Of a DNA stretch of 64,000 bases, positions 11,765 to 22,613 are shown in pieces. Below the pieces are notes generated by a model, which was given only the letters and a program-made list of their open reading frames with translations, searched no databases and was not told the DNA's origin. Positions within the stretch are counted from its first letter, which is position 1; every line of letters begins with the position of its first letter. Position numbers and translations under genes: made by a program. This stretch comes from Thinopyrum elongatum. Its lineage: Eukaryota > Streptophyta > Magnoliopsida > Poales > Poaceae. The stretch spans positions 237,720,807 to 237,784,806 of the forward strand of contig CM022300.1 in assembly GCA_011799875.1 (NCBI GenBank). The letters run 5' to 3'.

Positions 11765-14700
11765 GGTGGAAAGGTGGTTGCAATCGGCGGTGTAGGACAT
11801 GAATGAAAATAATCGGACATAGATTTTATGTCCGTGTCGAAGATGCAAAGGAGGAGTTTGGCTTGACCCCTATGAGGATGGTCGTTTGATGGCGCACCTT
11901 CTCATGACTGGTTTCATGGATGGCTATACTTGGTGGATAATTGAAGATGATGATGAGGAGGAGGACGCCGACGGGGCAGGCAATGACGACATGGGGCAAG
12001 ACGAAGAGATGATCGATAATGGCGGCGGAGAAGGGGCCGGACATGGCGGCGGAGATGGGGCCGGACATGGCGGCGGAGATGAGGCCGGCGGACATGGCGG
12101 CGGAGAAGAGGCCGGACATGGCGACGGAGAAAACATGGACACGCCACAGACTTCGTCGCTACTAAGGTTAATCGTGCGGGACCCTCATGTTCGAGAACTG
12201 CTTCGCAAGGAGACGAGTACTGACAGAGCTGCTTCTAGAGAGGAGGCAAGCTAGAGCAATTGGTGGTAGACTCGAACACTCCATTGTATGATGGTTGTGA
12301 TCCCGAGGTGACCCGCTTGAGTTTCATGCTCGAACTTCTTAAGACAAAGGCTAAAAACAAATGGACCGACACTAGCCTCGATGAGCTTCTCAAGTACCTA
12401 AAGGATGTTCTTCCCGCGGGGAATCTATGTCCTACTAGTGTGGATGAGGCCAAGAAGATCGTGTGCCCTCTTGATCTGCTGCATGTTAGATACCATGCAT
12501 GCATCAACGATTGCATAATTTATCGGAAGGAGCACGTGGAAAAAACCAGCTGTCCGGTGTGCAATGCTTCTTGATACAAGAAGGACGGAAAGAAATCTCC
12601 CCTGAAAGTTGTATGGTACTTACCGATCACTCCCCGTCTGCAACGTTATTTTGTAGATCCAAAGGAAGCAAAGCTCATGCGTTGGCACGCGGAGAGGAAA
12701 AAGCCCGACGATGGAGATGATCCGAAGCTGAGACACCTCGCGGATGCAAGCCAATGGAGAGCTTTCAACGGCAAATATCGATATTTCGCATGTGATGCAA
12801 GGAACATCGTGCTTGGCACGTGTACCGATGGCATGAATCGGTTTGGCAACCAGAACACCAACCATAGCACATGGCCCGTGTTTGTATGGATGTACAACAT
12901 CCCCCCATGGTTGTGCATGAAGTCGAAGTACATACACATGAGCATGCTGATTCAAGGGCCGAAACAACCGGGAAATAATATTAATCTGTATCTGGGGCTA
13001 CTTCAAGAGGAGTTAGACATGTTATGCAAAACACCGGCCAAGACATGGGACGCCAGTAAAGGCGAGTATTTCAATATGAGAGTCGCGCTGATCACGACGG
13101 TGCACGACTATCTCGGTTACAGATATGTCACAGGCCAGGTGTGCCACGGATATTGCGGATGCACGCGGTGCATGGATGATACGATGTCTCAGCAGCTAAC
13201 ATCAACAAAAGAAGGCGGGTCTGGGAAAATCGTGTACATGGGCCATCGAAGATGGCTCGAGAAGGACGACCCATGGAGAAACCATGGAGATCTATTCAAT
13301 GGTGAGGCTCAGCATCGAGGACCTCCACGTAAGTGGGGCGGTGCCAAAATCGATGAGCTGTTGAAAACTGGGAACAGTGCCCCGCATCGGGAAAGATGAT
13401 GAAAAAGGCGTCTGAGCCGCTGCTGAAGGTATGGAAGACGAGGTCTGTTTTCTGGGACTTGGAGTACTGGAACAAACTCGACACGCCTCATTGCCTTGAT
13501 CAAATGCATATCTATAAGAATGTCCTTGAGAGCTTGCTTGTGACACTGATGAACATGCCGGATAAGACCAAGGATGGGCCGAAGGTAAGAAGAGACATGC
13601 AAGATTTGAATATCAGGGTAGATCTGCACATGCTGCCCCGTAAAAAGTTAGAGGACACAGAGACAGAGACGGAGGCGCGGGAGAAGAAGGGCAAAAAAGT
13701 GAAGGAAGAGAATTATTGCCCCCCTTCTTGCTTCACCTTAAGTCCGGCTGAGATCGATCAATTCTTCAAGTGCCTTACCGAAATCAAAGTTAGTTCTGGA
13801 TACTGTGGGAAGATAAGCAGATTTCTATACACGAAGAAGAAAAGGTTTAGCGGGATGAAGTCCCATGACTGTCACCTGATGATGACACAGATACTACCAA
13901 TTTCCCTTAGAGGGATAATGGACAAGCACGTCTGTGACACGCTTATTGATCTCTGCAACTTTTTCGATGTCATCTCTCGAAAGTCGATCGTTGTGATACT
14001 AAATGAGCTTGAGATGTACTTCCCGCCTGCGTTCTTTGACGTCATGGTGCATCTGTGTGGCCATATTGTGGACGACATAATAGACCTGGGGCCTTCGTTC
14101 CTACACAACATGATGCTGTTCGAGAGGATGAATGGGTCATCAAAGGATTCGTTCGTAACATGTCCTGTCCAGATGGAAGCATCGTCCAAGGCTAGCTGAC
14201 ACAAGAGTGCATCTCTTTCTACGAGAATTATCTATATGGCGGAGACCGGCCTGGTGTTGGTTTGCCCCTTAAGAAGCACCTTAGGAGGCTTGAAGGAGAA
14301 GGTCACTCCAACGGTCGTAGGGAACTGCATGTGGGTTACTCGGATCGACACAACGACTTTTACATAGCAAACTTAGTAGTGCTACATCACCTAGATGAGG
14401 TAGATCCTTCTGTGACACTACACAAAGAAACCATCGCAAAGAAGTATTGTGACCGTGGGCAATGCAGGACGGACGCCGAAGTTACTAGAGAGCACAACCC
14501 CACTTTCTTGCATTGGTTCAATGAGCATATTCTTGCTAATCCCCCGGAAGAGGGCTCTAAGGACGGATTGCTCATATACGCCTTAGCACATGGCCCCGCG
14601 GCCAACCTCGCGACCTATCAGGCATACAATATCAACGGATACACGTTCTACACGGAGGCCAAAGATATGAACAGTGATTTCCAGAACTCAAGGGTGACGA

Positions 14701-15232
14701 TGGAATGCATGACCGGCGACAACGGCGCAACTAAGAGATTCTACGGAAGGGTCGAGGAGATCTGGGAGCTTGACTACTCTGGACTGCACAGTGCGACGAT
14801 GTTCCGTGTCAGATGGGCTAAGAATTTCGAAAGAGAAAACCGGTATTTCACTACCATGTCTATACCCGACGCCAAGAGCGCTACCATGAACGCCATCCAA
14901 AAAACAAGCACTGGGTACATGCTCAACACGTGACACGATGCTTCTTCATAACCGACCCGAGCAATCCCAGCCGTGTTGTCGTGAGGAGAGGCAAAACGAA
15001 CATCATTGGAATGGATGGAGTCACGAACGAGGAAGACTACGACCAGTACGGCAACCCGGCGAGGGAAGATGACGATGACGATGAAGTATACGTCAGAAGA
15101 AGAATCAATACTACATTACCTAAGAAAGATCATACTCCACGGAAAAGAAAAAGTCACAATGAGGGGCTCAATTATTCGTCAACGAACAAGAAGGGAAAGA
15201 AGCTCACTCAAAAACGGAAACGTCAACGCTGA
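11765..15232 (+). pseudogene. TNP2-type CACTA transposase, degenerate
   Basis: The domain order is that of En/Spm-type transposases. A Cys-rich transposase-associated motif (CPCRRCKGGVWLDPYEDGR) lies near 11835. An acidic Gly/His-rich linker follows at about 11940-12140. The Transposase_21 core runs from about 12260 to 13390, including a CPVCN motif and the GTCTDGMNRFG segment. Then come the DUF4218-like region (13396-14199), the DUF4216-like region (14262-14933) and a basic tail ending at 15232. Breaks are visible as in-frame stops before 11840, a shift near 12240, TGA at 12572-12574 and further shifts near 13390, 14180 and 14930. The exact start is uncertain; ATG at 11765 is the earliest reasonable one. 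The product would cut and join element ends in the nucleus. Confidence 0.85.
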
Positions 15233-15234
15233 GA

Positions 15235-15381
15235 AACCGTTATGGATCAAGTGATGCAATATATATGTTCCTATTTTGTATGCATACTTAACCGTTATGG
15301 GTCAAATGATGTAATATATATGTTCCTATTTTGTATGCACACTTAACCGTTATGGGTCAAATGATGCAATATATATCACCT
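15235..15381 (+). repeat. 55-bp tandem repeat, about 2.7 units
   Basis: Units start at 15235, 15290 and 15345, each opening AACCGTTATGG and containing ATATATGTTCCTATTTTG. It lies directly behind the transposase stop, probably in its 3' untranslated region. Confidence 0.85.
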
Positions 15382-15419
15382 TAGTTATATACATTGTATC
15401 ACCCTTCGTTCCGGCTCTC

Positions 15420-15632
15420 GGAAAAAAAAAGAAAAAGAAAAGAAAAGAAAAGAAAGAAAGCAAAAAAGAAAAGGAAAAGAAAAGGAAAAAGAAAAGAAAA
15501 GAAAGAAAGCAAAAAAGAAAAAGAAAAGGAAAAGAAAAGGAAAAGGAAAAGAAAATAGAAGAAACAAAATGGAAAATAAAATAAAAAAAGAAAGCAAAAA
15601 AGAAAAGGAAAAGAAAAGAAAAAGAAAAACTG
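15420..15632 (+). repeat. Purine tract (GAAAA-rich)
   Basis: About 210 bases that are almost only A and G, with an internal repeat built on AGAAAGCAAAAAAGAAAAGG. It gives meaningless Phe/Ser-rich frames on the other strand. Confidence 0.9.
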
Positions 15633-15639
15633 AAAACAA

Positions 15640-15820
15640 TAGCAGGAGCGCTGGTTGAAGAAAAGCGTTATAGCTACGTTAGATAGCAGTAGCGCTGTCT
15701 CAGAAATGCGCTATAGCTACTTCAGATAGCAGCAGTGCTGTTTTAGGAAACGCGCTATAGCTACCTACCTACCTAGCTATAGCGCGTTTTCTAGAACAAC
15801 GCTACTGCTATTTTGACATA
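15640..15820. repeat. Internal array of CACTA-1 subterminal-type repeats
   Basis: Several copies of AGCAGTAGCGC and GCGCTATAGCTA in alternating orientation, like the arrays at the ends of CACTA-1, lie between its two genes with no inverted-repeat end next to them. Confidence 0.75.
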
Positions 15821-17091
15821 ACCCCCCGCGCGGGCTTCCGTCCTCTGCTTCCTTCCCGAATTCCCCACTCTCTTATCCCCCTCGTAGCCGCCGCCAGAGC
15901 CCCTGCCCTCGCCCTCACCCTCGCCGGAGCCCTGCCCTCGACGTTGCCGCGCGCCTGTGCCTCCTCCTCCTCGACCTCACCGGAGACCCTGCCCTCGCTC
16001 TCCGCCACTGTCTCCCCCGACCCTGCCTCGCCGCGCCTGCTCCCCTGACCGTCTCCCCCGACCGTGCCTCGCCGCTGTCGGAGCCCCTACCGCCATCTTC
16101 CCCGGCCCCATCTCTCTCTCCGCCCTCTGTAAGCACTCTCCCCTCCCCTAAACCCTAGCTATTTAGTTCTAGTTAGTATGAACCCTAGGCTATTTTATAG
16201 TGCTAGTTAGTTAATTAGAATTAGTATGAACCCTAGGCTATTTTATAGTGCTAGTTAGTTAATTAGAACTAGTATGAACCCTATGACAGATTAGTTAAAG
16301 CAATTGTTGCTATTTAGTTTTTTTAGTTAAAGGAATTGTTGCTATTTAGAAAAACAGAATTAGTATGAACCCTAGTTCATTAGGTGCTATGAACCCTATT
16401 TAAAAAAAATAGAATTAGTATGGGTTAAATGAATTCTAGGTATTTTAGGTGTTTTAGGGGTAGTTAGTAGAATTCTAGGTATTTAATTTTTTTAGTTAAA
16501 GCAATTGTAGGACAGATTAGGTAGTATGAACCTAGTTCATTAGAATGAACTCTAGGCTTCAAATTTGGACAGAAATTTAGCTAGGTTTCAAATTAGGACA
16601 GAAATTTAGGTAGGCTGAATTTAGTTTCAAATATTGTGAAGAAAAAGGACTTCTTGCATTTTTCTTCAAGTTCTATATTTTTCTTCCTGTTATATGCAAA
16701 TTTGAAGTGGACATCTGATATGTGGACAAGTGATATTTGGAATTTTGACATGTCATATATGGACATGTGATGTTTTGGACATGTCATATTTGGAAAATGA
16801 TGATTATGTGCAGGGTAAATGATCCGAGTGGCCTATGTTTTGCCGGAATGTTGATTCATTTTTGTTCCGGTGAATTTCAGACGCTCAATATGCCCAATTT
16901 TTAGCAAAGGTCATGGCAAAATTTCCCGTGAATTTTGGCATGACTTGTGCTAGAAATTAGGCATATCGAGTGCCAGGATTTGCTGCGACAGGAATGAAAT
17001 GGCATTCCGGCAAACCATAGACCTTTTTTATGTAATTACTCATTTTTATTATAGTTTAAGAATTAAACGACGAGTCCTAATCGTAGGAAAC
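15821..17091 (+). other. Promoter and leader region of the second CACTA-1 gene
   Basis: A GC-rich stretch to about 16130 is followed by AT-rich sequence with three related units built on TAGTATGAACCCTAGG (16170-16390). The second conserved leader block (16826-16960) comes next, then AG/GAAAC just before the ATG at 17092. It looks like a 5' exon and long leader intron; no conserved protein is visible. Confidence 0.5.
16826..16960 (+). other. Conserved CACTA leader block, copy B
   Basis: It contains GAGTGGCCTATGTTTTGCCG and TTTTTAGCAAAGGTCATGGC, matching the block ahead of the transposase gene (11574-11690) and that of the partial third CACTA (44855-44957). Confidence 0.55.
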
Positions 17092-19859
17092 ATGTCGAAC
17101 AATGAAGAAAACAGGCCTTCTGACCACGATGCAGATGAGATGAATTATGAGGGTGAACAAAACTACCTCGACTATTTGTCTGCTAAGCACAGTCAAGGTT
17201 TGCAGGGTGGCCTCGATGATGGTACTGACGCCGACATCGACGGCACCGGCACCGATGGCGGCGCCGAGACCGGCGGGGAAGGTACCGGCGCCAAAGCCGC
17301 TAACGAAAAGAAGAAGCAGAGGATACGAAAACCTAACAAACTCGGCATCAGACGACTGCTCATCACAAAGATGGCCCCTGGCAAGTTTGAGCCATTAGAG
17401 CCAGATGAACCTCGCAAGTGCTACGGGAACCAACTCGGATGCATCCTAAGGGAAACCGCGAGCATCAACGACGATGACTTAAGGGTAAAGAACATTTGAA
17501 GCAGTTGCTCCTAACGAAGCTGCGTAAGAGATTCCAGTTCCCCGACCGGGATGACAGCATAGAATTCCTATGGGATGATCCAAAGATGAAAAATATTAAT
17601 AATCACGCCATGGGCATGTTTAGCAATGATTTGGCCTCCTGGAAAGGGAGGATGAAATGAGCTATTGAGGCTGATGAACCCCTCTCCAAGATTCTGGAGG
17701 AAAATCCGACACTTACGGAAGAGGAGTTCCAAAAGTTCAAGGACACTTGCACTACCAAGGATGCCAAGGCTAAGGATGCGAAATTCAAGAGCCTTTAGCA
17801 AAGGAACACGGGGAACCAACGCCTCGGAAGGCGTGGCTACCTTGGCAAAAGGCCCATATGGGATAAGAAGGACGCGAACGTGAAGCCGCGGGTCTCCCAG
17901 ACCCCTTCGCGAAGTTCACCAACCCCTTGGAGCGTGACTTCATCAAGGCCCGCTACAAGTGGGACAAGGAAAAGAAGGTTTTTTACACGGACCCGATCAC
18001 GAGGAAATTGATTAGAATACTGGTAATTATTCTTTTAGCACCTTATATTTAGCTTCTGATCAAGTCCACTACACACTTGTAAACGGTTCATGTTCCTTCT
18101 GTAGGAGAAGCAACACAAGCTTGCAGCCGAAAGCGAGTCTTCGTCAATGAGGCCCAAGTGGGACACCCCTCTCAACCGGGCCTTGAACAAACTTAAGGGA
18201 CTCCCTTTGGACCAGCGGCCGCAATATGGACGTGTGCATGGTGCCGGAGACGGCGCCACGTGGAAGGTCTTTTACAACGAGGGCCCGGAGGCCAAGAAGC
18301 AGAAAAAGAAGTTCAGTCAGGCGAACATCAATGAGAAGGTGAAGCTTGCGTTCGAGAAAAAAAAGCAGCTGAGGATGCGAAAAAAGCAGCTCAGGAGAAA
18401 AATGAGTTGGTCCAGCAGGCAGTCGCTGCAGCTGTAGATGCCTGCAGAAATGATTTCGCTACTAACTTAATCCCGGCTATCATCAACTAGACGAAGGAAA
18501 ATCCAGACAAGACGGTAGATGATTTCCCCATGCCCAGCTTCTTCGGGAGCAACTCGGTGAACATCACAACCACACCATCACCTACTCATGCAACCACGCC
18601 CGCACCTGCACCCGCACCCACTCATAGCAGCCCGTCCTTAGTCTCTAGCATGCTAGGCGGGCCTTCGTCTTTGGCTGAGCTTGATGCCCTCACGGTAATT
18701 ACACGTCGCACCAACATATATCTATAATATTCCGTTTTCATTGCCTTTCGGATGCTTTATGCCGTAGGCATGTCTTTGCAGGCCAACAAAACCCCATGCA
18801 CCGTACTCTACTTGATCAAAGGCCAGAAAGTGGACATGGGAAAGGCGGTGATAACGACGCCCTTGGAACTCACGTTCCACGGCCAGCCGATCCCCGGTGG
18901 CCACTTTAGGGTTACCTTGTCGAGTGTGAAACTGGGGCACGAGGATTTGCCTCATCCAGTATGGCTTGGGGGAGAGGACGACGAGACCCCGCCGTGGCTT
19001 GGAAACTGCAAGGGTTGGATGTTGCTATGGCCAAAGAATCTTCTTCGTCTGGAGGCGGCCGAGAGCACATCAATAACCACACATCAGCAAGAAGGTATGA
19101 CCACCACCACCCTGCCTATGCAATTACCAGCACCTGTAGTGTCGGGTGAGAGCAGCGGACGACGCGAGGAAGGGGGTCCAATAGTGGCTGATGTAATCGC
19201 CCCCGTACAACAAAGAATGGATGATGAGATGGACGAGGATGACCCTCTTTGGTTCCTCAATACAGGCGCCTATGATGACAACTTAGATATGATGAGTCGG
19301 CCATATGAGGACTCGGGCTATCAGCATGCTGATGAGGAGATGGATGATGTGCCCGAGCAGGAACGTCCTAGCAGGGTTGATTTCAAGAAGTCTCTCTTCA
19401 TGCAATCCTCACAGGACACGCCTGAAGATGCCGCCTCAATGCAGGCTCAACTAGCCGAGGGTCGTACAGTGCTTAGCCTGACAACACTGGGGCAGGGGTT
19501 AAGGAAGGGTCTGGAAGGCCAGCCCAAGAAAAAGGAGAGGAAGAGACCGGCGAAGAAAGGCTCTGCTACCTACAAACAAGCCAACGCACATAGCAGACAG
19601 GTGACGGATTTTGAAGAGCATGTACCCGTCAAAGGTGCGGCCATGTTCCATGTCATGGGCGAGCCGATGCTACCGCTAAAACCGCTGGAGGCCATATCAG
19701 GGGATCTCAGGAGACTACACGACCATGTGATGTCGACTGAGATAAGCCTACTAGCCTCGAAGGATCCAGGATATCCGACATACGCGACTCGTGTGCCTAA
19801 GGGGAAGTGCTACGTCGACACACGGCCTGCGGAGGTGTTCTTCCTGCGGTTTGAGCATA
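17092..19859 (+). pseudogene. Second gene of CACTA-1, 5' part (interrupted by CACTA-2)
   Basis: The ATG at 17092 starts an acidic N-terminus (MSNNEENRPSDHDADEMN) with a Gly/Thr-rich stretch. A plant transposase (Ptta/En/Spm)-like region follows from 17495 in a new phase, with in-frame TGA near 17658 and TAG near 17797. Introns are suggested near 18025-18105 (GTAATTATT to TGTAG) and 18693-18780. The long exon 18752-19859 contains the segment annotated in grass CACTA proteins as DUF8039-like, then an acidic region and a Lys-rich patch. At 19859 the frame stops against CACTA-2 and resumes at 41960. Likely role: the second CACTA protein, a partner of the transposase. Confidence 0.7.
19857..19859. 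repeat. Left target-site duplication (ATA) of CACTA-2
   Basis: ATA stands before CACTACTACAGG and is repeated at 41957-41959. Removing the insert and one ATA restores an open reading frame. Confidence 0.85.
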
Positions 19860-19871
19860 CACTACTACAGG

Positions 19872-20432
19872 ATGCTGCCAACGCGACACTACGATCAGAG
19901 ACCCTTCGAGGAAACTGTGTGCGATGCATTAATCGCAAACGGTGATATAAAAAACCGTCAAAAAAGATGCAAAACATTTGCGATGGCAGATACATCAAAC
20001 ACGGTTCAGAATTTAGTTGCGTGTGCGATGCGGGGCATATGGTTCAGTTCAGTGAACTATTTGCGATGAGGCAGAAGAATAGAAACGGATAGCCAGATGA
20101 AGGTGTGTGCGATATACAACATACGGTTCACTCGGATGAACTGTTTGTGATTAGGTGGAACAAAAGAAACGGTCAGCCAAATCAAGGTGTGTGCGATAGA
20201 GGGCAAACAGTTCACTCTGATGAACTGTTTGCGTTGAGCCAAGATAACAGAAACGGTTCAATTTAACAAGATGTGTGTGATACGCGACAAACAGGTCTGT
20301 AATCAGAAATGTGTGCGAAGACCAATAATAACACAGACGATTGCTGCTAATAAGACGTGTGTGTTGTGTGTTGGAATTGCATACAGAACAACAACCTATA
20401 TATGTATACACACACTTATAAGGACATGGTTG
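19872..20432. repeat. Left subterminal array of CACTA-2
   Basis: Repeats of GTGTGCGAT and GAACTGTTTGCGAT alternate with their complements. A second, shorter copy of this block lies at about 31690-32010. Confidence 0.8.
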
Positions 20433-20437
20433 CATAA
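20433..20437. repeat. Left target-site duplication (CATAA) of the copia element
   Basis: CATAA is found before the left LTR and again at 30272-30276 after the right LTR. Confidence 0.9.
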
Positions 20438-22100
20438 TGTAGGATCGGAAGTATGTCTAGAGGGGGGGGGGGGTGATTAGACTACTTGACCAAATAAAAA
20501 TCAAGCCTTTTCCCAATTTTATGTCTTGGCAGATTTTAGCAACTTAGCACAAGTCAAGCAATCAACCTACACATGCAAGTCTAAGAGTGTAGCAGTGGAA
20601 AGTAAAACATTGCATATGAAGGTAAAGGGAAGGGTTTGGAGAAGGCAAACGCAATGTAGACACGAAGATTTTTGGAGTGGTTCCGATAGGTGGTGCTATC
20701 GTACGTCCACGTTGATGGAGACTTCAACCCACGAAGGGTAACGGCTGTGCGAGTCCACGGAGGGCTCCACCCACGAAGGGTCCACGAAGAAGCAACCTTG
20801 CCTATCCCACCATGGCCATCGCCCATGAAGGACTTGCCTCACTCAGGTAGATCTTTACGAAGTAGGCGATCTCCTTGCCCTTACAAACTCCTTGGTTCAA
20901 CTCCACAATCTTGTTGGAGGCTCCCAAGTGACACCTAACCAATCTAGGAGATACCACTCTCCAAAAGGTAATAAACGGTGTGTTGATGATGAACTCCTTG
21001 CTCTTGTGCTTCAAATGATAGTCTCCACAACACTCAACTCTCTCTCACAGATTTGGCTATGGTGGAAAGATGATTTGAGTGGAAAGCAACTTGGGGAAGG
21101 CTAGATATCAAGATTCTTGTGGTAGGATTGGAATGTCTTGATCTCAACACATGAGTAGGTGGTTCTCTCTCAAAAAATGAGTAGTGGAAGTGTAGGCTTG
21201 TTCTGATGGTTCTCTCTTTGATAGAAAAGGGGGTGGAGGGGTATATATAGCCTCCACACAAAATCCAACCATTACACACATTTGACTCAACTCGGTGAGA
21301 CCGAATAGAAGAACTCGGTGAGACCGATTCAATTCAAAATGTGAACGTTAGGAATCTCGGTGGGACCGATATACTCAACTCGGTGGAACCGATGTGCTAG
21401 GGTTAGGGCAAGACCTCATCTCGTTGTGACTGATTGCATGAACTCAGTGGGACCGATTTCAGCAATGAGTTAAACAGAGAGTTGGTCAGGCAAACTCGGT
21501 GGGACCGATCACTCACTTCGGTAAGACCGAAATGTTACGAAAGGGAAACAGAGAGTTTGCATTGCGAACTCGGTGGGACCGATCGCTCACTTCGGTAAGA
21601 CCGAAACGTTACGAAGGTAAACAGAGAGTTTGCATTGCCATCTCGGTGAGACCGAAAGCCCAATCGGTCAGACCGAATTGATTAGGGTTTCTGGCAGTGG
21701 CTATGTCAAGGAAACTCGGTGGCGCCGGATAGATCAAATCGGTGGGGCCGAGTTTGACTTTAGGTTTAGGACATATGAGGAAATGAGAAAGTGGTTGAGG
21801 GCTTTGGAGCATATCACTAAGCATTTTGAGCAAGTAGACCATTATGCATCACCTCATCCCCTTTTAATAGTATTGGATTTTCCTATAGACTCAATGTGAT
21901 CTTGGATCACTAAAATAGAAATGAAGAGTCTTGAGCTTTTGCCAATCTTTGTCCTTAGCGTTTTGAGGGGTCCACATCTCTAGTCCATGCCATGCCAATC
22001 ATTGAACTATCTGAAATATTTCACTTGAAAGGATATTAGTTCAATGAGCTATATGTTGTTATGAATTACCAAAACCACCCGAGGATTAGTTGCACTTTCA
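20438..22100 (-). repeat. 3' LTR of the copia element
   Basis: It runs from TGTAGGATC to CACTTTCA on the + strand. It contains about 14 imperfect palindromes of the type CTCGGTGNNACCGAG (21285-21755) and, on the - strand, TATATATA at 21242-21249. Confidence 0.9.
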
Positions 22101-22114
22101 ATCCCCCCCTTTTT
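22101..22114 (-). promoter_or_regulatory. Polypurine tract of the copia element
   Basis: On the - strand AAAAAGGGGGGGAT directly precedes TGAAAGTGC, the start of the 3' LTR. Confidence 0.85.
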
Positions 22115-22613
22115 AGCAATTGATGACAACATATAGATCAAAGCTTTGACAAATGATAATATAAAGGAAATACATCGTCGCTTTGAGAAGTATGTGATAA
22201 GTAAGAGCTCCCCCTAAATTTGTGCATTATTTAAAATTTGCTTTTGAATGCAAATGCACAATCGATTAGGATCATGGGGCACTCTTCCATGTCACATACA
22301 TCTTGGTGGAGCACTCAAAATGATAGAATTAAACAACATGCACTCATCACCAAGAAAAACATGATTGATCATACACAAGTATATAGATATCATCATTCAA
22401 GCACACAATAAAGCATAATATGATCAAACACATGATCATAAGAGTATCTCACACATAAGCATAAATAGTAGCAAACAAACAATCAAGTAGCAAGTTAAGA
22501 GGCAACAAAAGGCAAAACGCTCTCTTTCTCGAAGCCTAATGATCTATACACTTTCTCCCCCTTTGGCAACAAGTTACCAAAAAGTTCGAAAATGCATAGT
22601 GCTATGCGGCACT
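22115..22613 (-). other. 3' untranslated region of the copia element
   Basis: AT-rich, no coding signal, between the accessory gene and the polypurine tract. Confidence 0.6.

Noticed and set aside
11914..12147. Pro/Arg-rich frames on the - strand
   Set aside because: They mirror the Gly/His/Asp-rich repeat of the transposase N-terminus on the + strand.
15385..15639. Phe/Ser-rich membrane-like protein on the - strand
   Set aside because: It is only the translation of a low-complexity purine tract.
21285..21755. CRISPR-like regularly spaced palindromes
   Set aside because: They are imperfect, unevenly spaced, lie in a plant retrotransposon LTR and recur in the second LTR; they are element palindromes.
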